From: Chamaea fasciata
Taxonomy: Eukaryota > Chordata > Aves > Passeriformes > Sylviidae
DNA length: 64,000 nt
Assembly (NCBI GenBank): GCA_029207755.1
Contig: JARCOQ010000002.1
Coordinates: 43,417,744 to 43,481,743 of the forward strand
Direction: 5' to 3'
Made by a program: the position numbers and the translations under genes. Of this stretch, positions 50,205 to 63,308 are shown piece after piece (the stretch's first letter is position 1; each line of letters starts with the position of its first letter). The notes beneath the pieces were generated by a model. That model made no database searches. It worked only from the letters and a program-made list of their open reading frames with translations, and was not told the DNA's origin.

Positions 50205-50325
50205 ATACCAAAAGGTTTGGTGAAACTTCGTTTGGAGCACCAGGTCCAGGTTTGGGCACTGTAAATGAAGAAATAGTCATTACTGGGAATCTAGAAAAGA
50301 GCAGGCTGGAATGAACTCCAAACTT
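50205..50325 (+). mobile_element. Possible older CR1 body fragment
   Basis: The text GTTTGGAGCACCAGGTCCAG, GTTTGGGCACTGTAAATG, AAGAAATAGT and AATCTAGAAAAGAGCAGGCT resembles the CR1 body block 'TGGAGTACTGTGTCCAGTTCTGGGCACC...AAGAAAGATATT...GAGTCCAGAGAAGAGCAAC'. It lies just after a complete CR1 3' end in the same orientation. It must therefore be a different copy, into which or beside which the younger element at 50045 landed. Confidence 0.45.
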
Positions 50326-51851
50326 ATGGACACAGTGAGGCACTGGAAGAAGACAGCTGAGAAGACTGTGGAGTCTACAATCAGAGCTTTTGAGAAAATG
50401 CTGAATAATTAGGAATCATTAATTATATAGACACAAATTAATCCCGGCTGAGTAAGGAAAGAAAAGCTAAACAGACTCTCAAGGTTTGTGGGGTTTTTTT
50501 TTTTTTTCCTAAAATGCTTTGTTTTTATGACAATCATCATTCAGATTAAGAGAAAGTCCTGCAGCATTTTACTCAGACAGGCTGCATAATGTAGGAAGAA
50601 AAAGCTATTTAAATCAGCTTGCTTTTCTGTGCAAAGAAACCAAGAAAATGGCAGATCCAACATTGTCAGGTCCTAATCCAAAGCAGTTTGTAACCAGGAT
50701 CTTTTAGGGGTGTGTAAGAAAATTGTTTGGACTTCATGGACACAGCCAGCCTCACTTAGCTCCTTCTCTAATCCATGTATTTCTGCTGAGAAGTAGGACA
50801 AAGCAGATCATCTTCATCTTCAATATTAACAATGTCTCTTTAAAGCTTTTTAACATTTCAGCTAAAGTAAGACTAATTCAGACAGCCCAGTGGTGGGTCT
50901 TCAGTCAGTTTCTTCCAGCTTCCTTTATGCATATGGACACAAAAGCCACACACCATTCACAGAATAATTTCCATCTTCCTAATCAAATAAAAGCTATCTT
51001 TCCTTTCACTCTTAACTCTTTAATTAATGGACTTCTAAAAAATTAAACTAATTAATAGATATCAGTATCTAACTTGTCTGTATTAGGCATGCCATTACTA
51101 CTCCAGCTGATTGCTGTCTCAGGGGATTAAGGCACTGCTGCAAGCAGGAGACAAAGGGAGGCAATTGACTGACCTAGGAGCACACATACTTCAAGCCACT
51201 AAGGGAAGAGGGTTGTTAGAAATTACAGACATTCATCTGCTCTGGGACAAATCAAGGACTAGATTTCCTAGAAGCTGTTCTCCCAGAAACACTCTCAGAA
51301 TCTGACCCAGCAATCCATTAAGTTAAAGAGCAAGTAAGCCAGCAACCTGCAGCTGAGCCCTCTCTCAGACTCAGTAATGACTCAATTCAAAATTATTTAT
51401 GCGAAATACAAATAACATCAGCACATCCTCAGGAAAATCAAATCCCCATAAATCTGGGGAAAAGGATTCCAAGCAATTTGGTTTTTTTAATGACATAAGT
51501 TTGCTAATACCAGAGAGGAGAAAAATTCACAAACCTTGCTCAAGATATCATTTCTACTAGTGTGTAACAGAGGTCTTCTAAAATAAGTGGATCAAGCATT
51601 GATCCCACAGATTACCGGACTTAAACACCTACCAGAAAAAGTCTTTTTAATGTCCAGAAATCCAACCTTACTGATCCAGTTAAATTTCAGATGGCATGCT
51701 TGTGTTTATTCTTTGCAATACGAGCAACAACTTCATGCATCCTGAGGAGCTACATGGCACCAGTCTTCGACTCCTCAGAACCTTCCCAAGACTTTCTTCT
51801 GAAGGAAGTGTCCAAAATGAAAAAATCTATCTAGTCTTTTAGGCTGCTCAC

Positions 51852-52179
51852 CTTATAAATCTCTTTCGTGGCAAAAATGGCATCTCTGACTGGAACCTTG
51901 ACTACTGGGAAAGTTGCAGGCTCCTGGAGAGAGGGATGATGCCTCCTGCAGGCTGGATCTAGCCCACAACTGCCTGGGGGCCGCTCAAGCCCCTCACTGG
52001 GCACCTCCTGGCCTTCAGTCCTCCTTCTGCAATTGTTTTCAGTGTGACTTGCCAGGGAAAGTGCCTTTTCTCTTACAGTCCGAGACTTAACCCTGAGCAT
52101 TGAGAAACTGTCCTGCAGAGCATTTACGCACTGGTGGCTCACAGCATCACCACTTGTCACACCAACAAAAGACCTCAGC
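51852..52179 (-). other. Weak candidate exon, unrecognised product
   Basis: On the minus strand this 328-base stretch is open in one frame for about 109 codons, and it is GC-richer than the DNA around it. It ends ATTTATAAG followed by GTGAGC (51846-51851), a good splice donor in phase 0. The upstream border AACTGTTAG (AG at 52180-52181) has a poor pyrimidine tract. The peptide contains VREKALSLASHTENNCRRR and VVKVPVRDAIFATKEIYK, with no domain I know. No ATG opens it (GTG at 52160). It could be an internal exon, a non-coding RNA exon or chance. Confidence 0.15.
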
Positions 52180-53979
52180 CTAACAGTTTATCTAAACCAT
52201 AACATTAGAAGTATCTCCATGTACTGATATTTTATGTCCTTTCCTAACTGATGTCAAAACTGATGGAATAGCTAATACAGGAATTCGAATCAAGCTAAGA
52301 AAAAAATGTTGCAAATCTCAGAACAAAATAAATCATCTCAAATTTAAAAAAAAAAATAAAAGAAAATTAACCTACCTTCAGCAGAAAACAGTCTCCATAT
52401 TTCTGTCCTAGGCATTTCCAACAGAACTGAACTCAGGAGAACTTATGATAAAGTTAAGCCATGCTTGGGTAACAGGAGATATAATAAATAACAGACATGG
52501 TAGCAGAAGCAATAATGTTTTTATACTGCCATCTGGAAAAGCTTATTAGTATTTTTTCCATTTTGCAATTTTCCCCATAGCAGCGTTAAAGAATGACACA
52601 TACTCTACCTGTAGGGTTTATGAGAAAGGGACCACATGCTTTCTACATGAGAAGATATTCACAGTCTTTGCACCATCAAATCAGCAGTTTCCTAACTCCA
52701 TATAACTTGTTGACCCAGCAAATACGTGTTCTGGACAGTGTACTTGCCAAATGCTGGTCACTGGGCTGTTAGTGCCCATTGTTTCCTGCCAAACAAAACT
52801 GAAGTATGTGCCTTTTTAATGAAATTGCATAGAAAGACATGTTAGAGCTTTCTAATAATAATAAAAAAGGAAAAAAAAAAGAGAGAGACTTTAGATGAAA
52901 TCACAGCTCTTTATGCAAGCAGTATCACAATCAACTTGATGATGTTTCAGTTTTTCTATTCCTAACAGCTGTGGATGCAGAGCAAGCCCAAACTTCATGA
53001 AATATGGTCTCTTTTGTCTAAGATTTTATATGTAAATTGTGTCCAAAAGGCTTTGCAGAAGTAAAAACACAGCCACAGGGGAAAATAGCAGAGTCTGAGA
53101 GAAGTGAAAAAGATGAGCACAGAACTGGAGACTGAAGAGGCAAATAGATACAGGTATTCTTGGAGGCAGTCACTAGAGAGGATGACAGTCAGAAAGACAA
53201 GGCTAGGGAAGAGCCCTTTATAGAAGCGAAGGAAAAGGTTCATGGAAGTTTAGCAGGAATCCTAAATCTGACCTTATATCACACCAATCACTTCTTGAAG
53301 GTAATTCACTGGGAATGAGGGCTGCCCTGAAGCTCTAAGCAGGTCAAACTAGCAGGACATCCTTGAGGACAAGGTTTCATATGAAGCAGAGCAAAATTAA
53401 AGGAGAATAACTTTTCAAGTAACCAATTTAACATAAACTAATAGAGGCAGATGAACCATGCACCCATTTTTTTCAGCAACAGAAGAAATTAATTACACAG
53501 CTTGTGAACCCAGAACTGCATTTTGAGTCTAGTACTAACTGCAGGTTCTGTTCTCTGCCACATGCTTAAACTAAGTAGATGAGATAGTAACAGAACAAAA
53601 CAGTTTAAATTTACTATGACTGCCATTAGAAATGTCTGACAAACTGCTAGTAAACAGGTATTTCAAAAACACCAGAGCAACACTAAAAGCTATATTCGGC
53701 TATTGTGCAGTGTTATGTATATTTTAAGCATAAAAAGAAAATTCCTTAGCTAATCTTTATAACTAAAATAGATATTGGTACATTAGGTAAAATACTGGTA
53801 ACCATTAACTGCTGCACATTTATATAGAAGTAGTTCCTATCTTCCTTTTAACACAGAAGAAACTAGAGACATTTACCATAGACGTTTAAATGTACCTGTG
53901 TTTAAAATCTCAAAAGAAGAAAGGAAAATTTTAGAAAATCCCTTATTTTAGAAAAGGGATTAATTTAAGTTATTTATAC

Positions 53980-54330
53980 ATGGTAAAGATACCTGCTTCC
54001 ACTGCAAAGCAAATGTTCTAGAGAAAACTCTTCCCATAGCTAGTCCATACAATGACTATGCATTGCAGCAATAATACAGATGCTGCAGGGCTTTGGCCTT
54101 TTATACATTTAAATTTCTGGATATTAAAATTAAAACCTTCTGAGTATTCATAATGCAATTACTTAAACCAGATTACTTGATTAGAATGCCATGTTAATAT
54201 AAGCATCTTGGCGTTTGGATTGTGCTTTTAACTATCTCCCCTTTTTCCCTGGGTAATCATCATTACAGTAATGACAACAATAAAGGCCCATATGTTTCTT
54301 TGTCTCACACTGCTGATTGAGGGAGCGTGA
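53980..54330. promoter_or_regulatory. Possible conserved non-coding element
   Basis: The stretch is repeat-free, without homopolymers or retroelement text, and mixes TAATCATCATTACAGTAAT, ACAACAATAAAGG (SOX-like and homeodomain-like cores) and TTGATTAGAATGCC. This texture is typical of vertebrate developmental enhancers. The call is an impression from sequence texture and motifs, with no alignment behind it. Confidence 0.2.
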
Positions 54331-55519
54331 TGCAAGTTAATGCAAAATGAGCTTCACAGCTCACTGTGCCAGATAAAGATGCCTACACAGAATTACGCGA
54401 GAGCAGCCGTGGCCCCAAGAAGCAGACCATCCTGGAAGGCTGACTGCAGAGATGGGGGCACAGTTCAGTGGGGGTTGAAGAATCAGCAGGGAGAAGGAGA
54501 GAACACGCTTAACACAGGTTCTGCCATGTGATTGCTTAATCATAACCACAGATACCTACATTTGTTAAGATGAAAGAAGCTAATGCTGTCTGATGGGGTA
54601 TTAATGTTCAATGTGCAGGAAGCACACGCTGCAGATATCCCAGCCAGCACAAAAAACATGTTTTGAAAGCTGACAGCTCCTCGAATTGAGGTCACTCATG
54701 TCTGTAACCCACCTCTTGTCTGAAGGCATATTTGCCACTATTGCAGCTGCACTGGTGTAGTTCTGTCACGTGAGTGTGGTTCATGGCCGCACTGGGTGAT
54801 TCATACAGCCAAGCTGGGTCTGCACCGAGACTTTGCACCAGGAAAGGCTGAACCCCAGGTGCAGTTCAGTTACCAGAGTATGAAAAATCAGTACACATTT
54901 CTGACCCGCTGCTGTGGCTGCTGTAGTACAGACCACAGTGAAGAGCAGATTGAGAGCAAGGTTTGCGAGAAGATCTGGTGTCACATAATAGGAAGATCTT
55001 TGCAATAGTTTTTCCTGTCCAGAAAGTAAAGGATTTTTTCATGGCTTTATTTCAGCACTTCTGCAGCTATGCAAACAGTTATCCTTTTGTTCTACCCACA
55101 AACAACAGTGGGCCTTGTCGTATAGCAGCACAAGCTGTTCTCCCAGTTTTACTTACTTTCTCCCACTTAACCTGAACGCTTTTTGCAAGATGGGAGAGCA
55201 CCTACCTCCATCCTCTTGCTGTGCTCCTTGCAATAGAAGAAAACAGAAGGCAGTTGGCTTTTTCTTTTAAAGGCTAATCTTGATGTGTCAATCCTTGATG
55301 ATGGACGCCCCTTGTGCTGCATACCATAATTTTCCCCTTAGCAAAAATTTAATCTAGACTGTTTAGCAGAAAAATCCTGTGCCTTTGGCTGGCAATGGTC
55401 ATGTGACTGCATCCACAAGTTATGCTGTCCTGTATTCTACTCAGTATGTCCCCTGCTAATACATACAAAGATGTCTTGAAAGCAAAATACCTTCCTGGCA
55501 CTGCCTTTGTGTTCCAGTT

Positions 55520-55559
55520 TTTCTCATGAGTAGTGATTAAAAATTGCGCTCATGAGAAA
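55520..55559. repeat. Hairpin with 11-bp arms
   Basis: TTTCTCATGAG (55520-55530) and CTCATGAGAAA (55549-55559) are exact reverse complements around an 18-base AT-rich loop. The core CTCATGAG is itself palindromic. No element borders it. Confidence 0.9.
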
Positions 55560-58500
55560 CAGAGAGAAAATAAAGAAGACAGGGAGAAAGAACCACACAA
55601 TGCTAGATGAACTAAATTGCTACTGCCATTTCAAATACTTTATGAGGTTCAATGTGCATATGGGGAAATCCCTGGCATGTACATTTTCAGACTAAACACT
55701 ACTTTTCATGAACCTCATTCATGCAAAGAGACACTCAGTTTAAAATAACTTGGCCTTGGTTCCTTTAGAGATGCTGAGCTTTACTGTTTCACATTGACCT
55801 GAGTGTCTGCTATGGGTGCTTCACTTTTCTGTAAACCAGTCCCATACTAGCCATAAACCATTTCTATTTGCATCTAAAAATGTGTGCCTCGATGTGTAGC
55901 AAGTAATAAAATTGGTTTTTCCAGTGTTCAAAAAAAGAAAGCTAAAGAATGTCACTGGAGTTCAAAGTATCATTGATTTTATTCACATCTCAGTTGTTGA
56001 TTTGGGAGAAACTTCCTCTTCCAAAGAGAACCTGGCCTCATTAACAGCTGACATTAATCCTTAACAGCAGAAAGGAAGGGCTGGTTCCTTAATTTAAAGC
56101 AGCTCTATTGATTGCATTCATAAAGAAGAAGGAAGAGCAGGGATTTTCTGCATTACCTTTGTCCTCCCTCTTCATACTTAAAAAAAAATAATAAAATAAA
56201 CAATTCTGTTGACCTCAGCAGTGCAACATTTGTGGGTTGGGATAATGACTGTAACCATCCAGCACACCTTCCTTCTGCAAAATCTACTATTGATTGCTAA
56301 TGGTATTAATGGATTGGTCTTGATTTTCTCTCTCCAAGTAAAACCTTGTATTTTGCCTCAAAAACAGTCCAACATCTTGTTTAACTGTCCAAGGAATAGC
56401 TTTGGGGTGGAGGCTGCACTCCTTGCCAACACCAATTGCCTTGTGGAAAGCTTTCTGGCTTAGGAAGTACTGAATGCTTCAACCTTCACAGCTTTTCTTC
56501 TTCTTTCTTAAAAGATGTTTAATCTGCACTTGGGCAGGTACTTTAAATGGAATAGGAAGTCTTGCTGGGAAATGGGAGAAGACTTCCTTGTGAAAACAAC
56601 CTTGAAGCCCCCAACAGCCTTTCCTGAAGGCTGCAGATGATAAACCACTAATTTTGGCATGACAGAGAGAAGTCAAGTCCAGCATTAGCAGACTTTTCTA
56701 GTTCACACCTCAGCTGACCTCTCTACACAATATATACTCAAAGCATATTTGTTGTTTCTGGAAGAATTGTGTCTGACAGAAGAGTTGTCTCTTGAAAATT
56801 CAGGGTAGCTATTCATCAGAATAGATGTCAAAAGCTTTGGGCATGACCACTCAGCCAAAGCCTTCTTTCTGACAAAAAATATTTTATTTATTGATGCAGA
56901 TAACGATGACAGGTTTGACTGATCATTGTTCACTTTCATGCTGTTAATATTTACCTGCATTTTACAAAATAATCCTGCATTTGCAGCACTTCATAGTTTT
57001 GGAAAATTACAGACATTTGAATTTAAAGACTTTTTTTTTCCCAATATCTCCTCATCTTAAAGGAAATAAAATCTAGTGAAATTTTGAAGTGATTTGGTGA
57101 AGGCTACAGTGTGAACAGAAAACCTAGCTCGAGGAAGCATCACTTCATTCAGTTTTACCCCTCCATTCCTGCTTAAACTTAGACAGAGAGGGTCCACTAT
57201 GATTCAAGTCAGATCTGTAGCAGAGCAAGATAGAAGAGAGGGTGACTGAATGGGTCAGATATTCTCATAAAAGTGCTTTAATTTCTAGGGCACCCCTTTG
57301 GCTGTCCAAGGCTTGTGACTTTTCTGTAGAAACCATTGATGTGTATGGACATTAGTAGTGCTTTCATTATCTTGCTTCTTTGAGCATAAAACGCTTCTTT
57401 AAGGCAACAGTAGACAAAACTTAAGAGTATTTTTTTCATAGACATGCATCACTGAATAGGATGTCCAGGGTCACTGGGTCTTGCCTTGCTCTGCAGTAAT
57501 AAAGTTCCATAAATACCTTTATGAAGTGAATTAGTTTGACCTAAAATTTGCCATTTATTTTGGTGCCACTGTTCTTGTTTCAAAGCCTCCTTTCCATGAG
57601 GATAAAAAATATTCTCATTTCCCAAGTAAATGTATTCTTTCAGCAGGATAAGGAGTAGGCTGGCAACTGAAGAGGTAGGGGGGGGTCTGTTAAACCTTAG
57701 TAAGGAGGTGGGCTAAGGCTTTCCATTCCCCTGAAGAGCACAGGAGGAAAACAATGAAAAACTCCCCACCTACAAAGAGAGCCTTCCCCAGCACACAGAA
57801 ACTCCTATGACCTTACCCACATCCAAAGTTTTCCACCAAGCTATGACCAACCCTCCCAGCTGGCCAACTTAAATTCCTAGAAAGCTACTGACCTATTGTC
57901 TGACTGAGAGCTTTCCATAAAACTTTTTTTAGCCCTATCTCCCACAACCCCACAAGAACTGGCCAGCCCTTCCCAGCCTCTCCCCGATGCACCCACAGAA
58001 CCCCAGAGCCGCCTAGGAAGACTCCTGGTGCCCATCCTTTCCTGCTCTTTTATGGCAACCACTCTGCCCTTACTGCAAAACTGAATTACTGTCTGAGGGG
58101 CCCCATTTCCAGCAAAATAATTTCATCTGTGTGACTGGGAATTTTCAAGACAAGACTAGGTTTTGTGCCAAAATTTTCTATACTTTTTAAATAATCCTAT
58201 TTCTTCTCCAGTATTATGTTCCTCTTTCATGTCCTCCTCTCCTTTCTGCTACTCCCAGCTAAATTATGGAAAGCAATAAAGTCCACTTTCTAAATTCAGT
58301 TCAGTAGAAGAAACTAATATCTTTTTCATTTCTCTCAAAGAAGATCCCCTCTATTTCCTCCATCATGCAAACAGCCCTTTTTAAACAATGTCTACTCCTC
58401 TGCAATTAACTCTTCCTTGAGCATCCCCAGCTAAAGCAGAGAGTTACACTCCATGGACACACTTGTTAGTGAGATTCTATCCTATGGAAATATCTTGCCT

Positions 58501-60198
58501 TGTTCATTGTTTAAACAAATTGTCTGTTTCACAGCTGTAATACAGTTGTTCCTCACACTGGTCTCATGGTGGCTATGAATTACCTCCAGCTCTTAAAAAC
58601 ACATCTCTTTTTCTCTAGTTAAATCTTTCTTAATGTTCAATTCCTACACTACTGCACAAAACACTTTTCTATTACTTCTGCTTTCTATTGTTTGCCTTTG
58701 TTTTTTTCCCCTTTTCTATTACTGCACTTTGAAGACTGTCCTCTTTTTCCTGTGTGACATATCAAGGTCTGTTTGAAGCCAGTGCCTAGCAGCTTGCCTT
58801 TTCATGGCTTCCAGTCACTCTGACAGCCACCCCTCACGGCCCTGCAGACCACAGACCTCCAGGTTTTGTACATGGAGGCTGCTGCACACTTGGAGGTGAG
58901 AGAAATGAGCAGATCTCTCCCTCTCGCACTTTCTTACTTGGCACTTTCACATTTCTAATTTAAATTCTATCATCTGTTCTCTTCTCTGCTGAGTGAGAAA
59001 GGTGATTGCATTGACACAGGCCATCTGTATACTGGAAGGTGTAAGAATGAAAAATGTTCTGCTGCCACCGTAGAAAACAGTCCAAGGGAGTTGTGCTTTA
59101 GGTATTACAGTAAAATATATCTTTGGATAAGAATACTTCTGGAGTTTCTGTTACCTCACAGAAGTTCCCTTCAGTTATGTCTTAATAGTGTGCAACTACA
59201 TTTTTAGAAAGGCTTTGGAAGAATAGGTCTATTTATCTCAATCCTAATAATAAACACAATAAAAGCGTTTTTTCAGCTTACAAATATTTCCACTCTGAAA
59301 TTACTGAAAGTCTCTTACTGACATCATCTCTGAGGAATTTTTCATGCTTGTTAGCTTGATTTACATCATTCACTATTTAAAGTAGGAGAATTTAGCTAGC
59401 ATTACACCAGAATAACAACCCAAAAACTTATAGGGCAATTACTTGCATGCTCAATACTATGTATTTAATTCCAAGAACTTTGCTCAATCTATAATTATTT
59501 GCATTCTGATTTACCTCTTTATACTTAACTAAAGACTTTAGTTTTATAAAGTCAAACAAATAAAAAGAAAATGGTTATCAATGTTTTACTCAAATGACCT
59601 GAAGAGTTTAAAAGAAGTGCAGATGGCTGGGCAAGAGGACTGTAGACCTAGGATGACATCTAAAGTGGCATAGAGGTGAGAATTGTTCAAAAGATGGAAT
59701 GAACATCACCAGAAATTAAATGGAAAACAAGAACCAAAAAGGCTATAAAGAAAATGAGAGAGATGGAACAGAAATAAACTGGAGAGGACAGGGGAGTTTC
59801 TGTCCATCTCCTTCAGACACCTCACTCCAGAGCTACAAAATCCCAAGGAGTGTCTCCCCTGCAGATGCAATTGAAGCCAGAACTAAACTCAAGCACCACT
59901 GGCCCTGAGAGAGATTTGGGTGGGCACCAGTAATAATGCCTACAGCACATCTGATTATAAAGAGATTTATTTCATGACACATCCAAACAAAGCTTTCCTA
60001 ACTACAAACTTTTGAAGAGAAGGAATGAAGAATCTGCTAGAATGGCATAACATGTACATACACCATGATCCTTAAGTTGTTTGGCTTCATAAGGGTGAAG
60101 CCTAGACGTAAAAAAGGAAAACCACATGCTGGTAGAAGTTTTCAAAGATGATAAATACTCAAGCACATAGTGATTGGGTGAAAGAACAAACCATCATT

Positions 60199-60219
60199 AA
60201 AAAAAAAAAAAAAAAAAAA
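60199..60219. repeat. A21 homopolymer tract
   Basis: Twenty-one A residues follow ACCATCATT. The frame across it is not a gene, and no retrocopy is recognisable upstream. Confidence 0.95.
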
Positions 60220-60843
60220 GTTGAGTGCTTATTGTTAAATGCCATTTTGAAAGGTGTCAGAAAAAGATATTTTCAAAATGGAAGAAAGAATTTTTACTAC
60301 TTGAGCAGCATGCTTAGGAAATTACATGTTTGACTGAGGTAATGTGATGTTACAGTATTTTGAGAAGAAGGACAAGTTCACTTCTGTAGTGAACTCAGTT
60401 CTTTCCAAAACTTCTAATTCACTTTAATGTGATGCACAACAAGGGCTAGACTGACTTTACTATTTAATAACATACCAGATCCCATGTTCCATTGTTCAAT
60501 AGGAAAAGCTCCTATCTGACAAGGACTGTATAACAGATACTATATTGCTTTCTGTCATGTCATTCTTGAAACTATAGGTGTAAGAGTATTAATGCATTAA
60601 AATATGGTGCAGGATAAAGCTAAAGATGAATGAGCCCATTTAGATAGGATATTAAAATCCACTGAAAGATAATTTGGGCAAAGAAAAAAACTTCTTACTT
60701 TGTTTGTAGATGACAGAGTTCTGAGACATTATTGACAATTACAAATAATATCCCTATCACACTGTACAAAAAGAGAACCTAAGCTCCACAAAAACCAAAA
60801 TCAAGTATGTTTGTCAACTCAATGCCTGAAAATTATTTTGTTA

Positions 60844-60889
60844 TATTAAACCCCACATTTTTTTTCCTATTAAACCCCACATTTTTTCC
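60844..60889. repeat. Tandem duplication of a ~24-bp unit
   Basis: TATTAAACCCCACATT followed by a T-run and CC occurs at 60844-60867 and again at 60868-60889. The second copy has two fewer T. It is otherwise perfect, so the duplication is recent. Confidence 0.97.
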
Positions 60890-63282
60890 TTAAAATGGTG
60901 AACCAACTCCGAGATATTTGTGGATTCTTATGCCTATGGAAAAGCAACTGGGCATTCAAGTGGCATTTCACTGCCAGACATGAAACAGTTCAGAGTAAGC
61001 AAAACACTTAAAAACAAAAATTATAAAAAGTAAAAAATGACTGAAAATTGTAAAGAAACTGTAAAGGGGAATTGTTTTACATGCACTGAAAATCAGTAGT
61101 TTAATATGCTTCTGGAAAAGGGAGTTCATAGTATTCAGTGTTGACGAATAAAAGTATGAGACAACTTAGTCGTATGCATATGTTTATTCAGATTTTGAAA
61201 AAGGTAACACGATGGCAAGCATTCACTGGGCAGAATTATCCATAACTTTGTTATCAACAGTAACACATGGGCTTCATGTGTTCTGCTATTTCTAAGCTTG
61301 ATCTCAAAATATTGAACTATTTCAAGAACATGGAAAAAAAATGTGCAAAGTATGCTCACACTTCAAGAGAAACTATTTTCAAGGATTACATTTGAAAAGT
61401 TAAAATGTTTCCTGCTGCTGAAGATTTTTTGATAAGAAGAGAGAATTTTCCCAACAGTGCTGACAGTAATTCTGGAACAAGTATGTACTAAGCAATTTTT
61501 TCAATTCAACTATTTAATGAGAAGTTTGACCGTATTTTTATTTGGGAAAAACCCCACACCAAACAAACACAAAATGAGAAAAATGTTAGAATGATCCAGT
61601 TCATGAATCCCAAAAAAGCTAAATTTAAAGTACTTCAGATGAAGAATTCTGTCCATTTTTCTATTAAAAAATGTACAGGTGGAAGAGATGAATTATTAGC
61701 TGAGTTCACTTTGTAACAATTTTAAAGGATTGATATGGGAGAACAATGAAAAATTTTTCACTGTGCAACACCGAGTGGCAACATCAAAAATTAAATCCTA
61801 AAAGCCTAGAAATTCTTAGAAATTTTTACCACTGGCAATGTGACATTTTTTGAATCAACTTATTTCTCTGAGGAGCTGCTCTCATTTAATACAAGTAAAT
61901 ATCTTACACAGTAATAGTGTGACACCTGGAACTCCCAAAGCAGCCCCACTCAGGTACAGCATTATGTAGGTCCACAGATGAAGAACACCTTTCCTTTTTT
62001 TCTTTGTAGATAATGAAGGCAGTTCCATGGAACTGCTCATCACTACATTTCAATCTATGGTTCCTTCATATTCATAGGATTAATTTCTTCTGGTGATCTG
62101 AATTTACAGGCTCCTGTACCTTCTGGAAAGATACTCACAAAATTTAAACAAACTCTCAAATGAGTTTTGTTTGAACTATTCCTGTTATACCTGGTCATGA
62201 ATCACTCTACAGTTCCAATCTGGATTTTAAAACAACTTTTTCATTCAGTTGCTAAATGAAGTGGGTGAAGCAGATGGCAGACTATATGAGGAAAATACTA
62301 AAATAGCAGGATACAGAAGTGTTCACACTGGGATTGTGGAGGAAACTTACATCTCCAAATCCAACAACCAAGTCAGAAGGCTCTACCCTATCACTGCCAA
62401 AACTTCCCAGTTGGATGGGTAGAACCACAAGTCCTCTTTGCTTTACCCTGTGCTTTGGTGCATTCTCAGAGCAGCGCAGTCCAAGAGCTCAGTATCTTGC
62501 TAAAACCTACTTCAGATCAGACATTAGGCCCCTCATACTGTCATTTCTACTTCAGTTTAAGTAACCCGGATAGACAGAGTTGTAACTGGAAGGTCACAGA
62601 TGTGCAACTTTTGCAGGCATGTCAGAGCCTGAAACTGAGGCAAGTCTTGCCCCAGCTTCCTAACAAGACCTTCAAAATAGGCAAAGCTTTTCATGTGGAT
62701 GTGAAAACAGGAAAGCATCCAGCTTGTTCCAAAGACAGAGAAGGTCCATGAGAAAGCCCCATAAAGCCCATGGATAGCCACTTAGCAATTTCAGTGAGAT
62801 TTAGATCAAGTTTTTATTGCATTACTTATAGCTCTGGAATCTACGGGGTAAAGAAGCCTTGAACACTAATCCTTAGAAAAGGAAATAGAAAGGGAACACC
62901 CTGTGATTTCTCATTCCAATTACAAATTTTGAAGCTAAGGCAAATAGTCAAAATAAACAAGTGTTTTCACAGCTGCTCATAATAGCTTAAAATATATAAA
63001 GCTTGAGTTATAAGTTATTTTTCTATTTTAGAAATGCATCATAACTTCCACCCCCACATGCATTTGCTCAGCGAGCCTGCTAAAAGAATTTGCTGAGAAG
63101 CTGAGTGCATTGCCATCTGCTAACAGTCGAAAGAGACCCACTTTTTAAAAGAAATCTTGTCTTCATATTGATATCAATTTATCCTCATCCTCTGTATTGA
63201 GGTGACCTGTTTTCAGTTTCTGAACAAATCCTGAGGTCATGAATATCAGGCAAGAATATTTGGATTTGGCAAAGCAAGGTAA

Positions 63283-63308
63283 ATGGTTGGACTAAATGAT
63301 TCCATGAA
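63283..63308 (+). mobile_element. Possible minimal CR1 3' tail remnant
   Basis: ATGGTTGGACTAAATGATTC matches the 'GGTTGGACTAGATGATC' block of the CR1 3' end (compare 12395-12415). It then breaks off before the AAGGTC and octamer text. At this length chance cannot be excluded. Confidence 0.3.

Larger units (their letters stand above)
50326..63282. other. Unique non-coding DNA, about 13 kb without a recognised transposon
   Basis: This is the longest part of the window free of CR1 or LTR text I can recognise. Only short tracts break it: T13 near 50495, a hairpin at 55520-55559, A21 at 60199-60219 and a duplicated 24-mer at 60844-60889. The stretch 53980-54330 stands out as a possible conserved non-coding element, and 51852-52179 as a weak exon candidate on the minus strand. 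No other frame is convincing. Confidence 0.55.
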
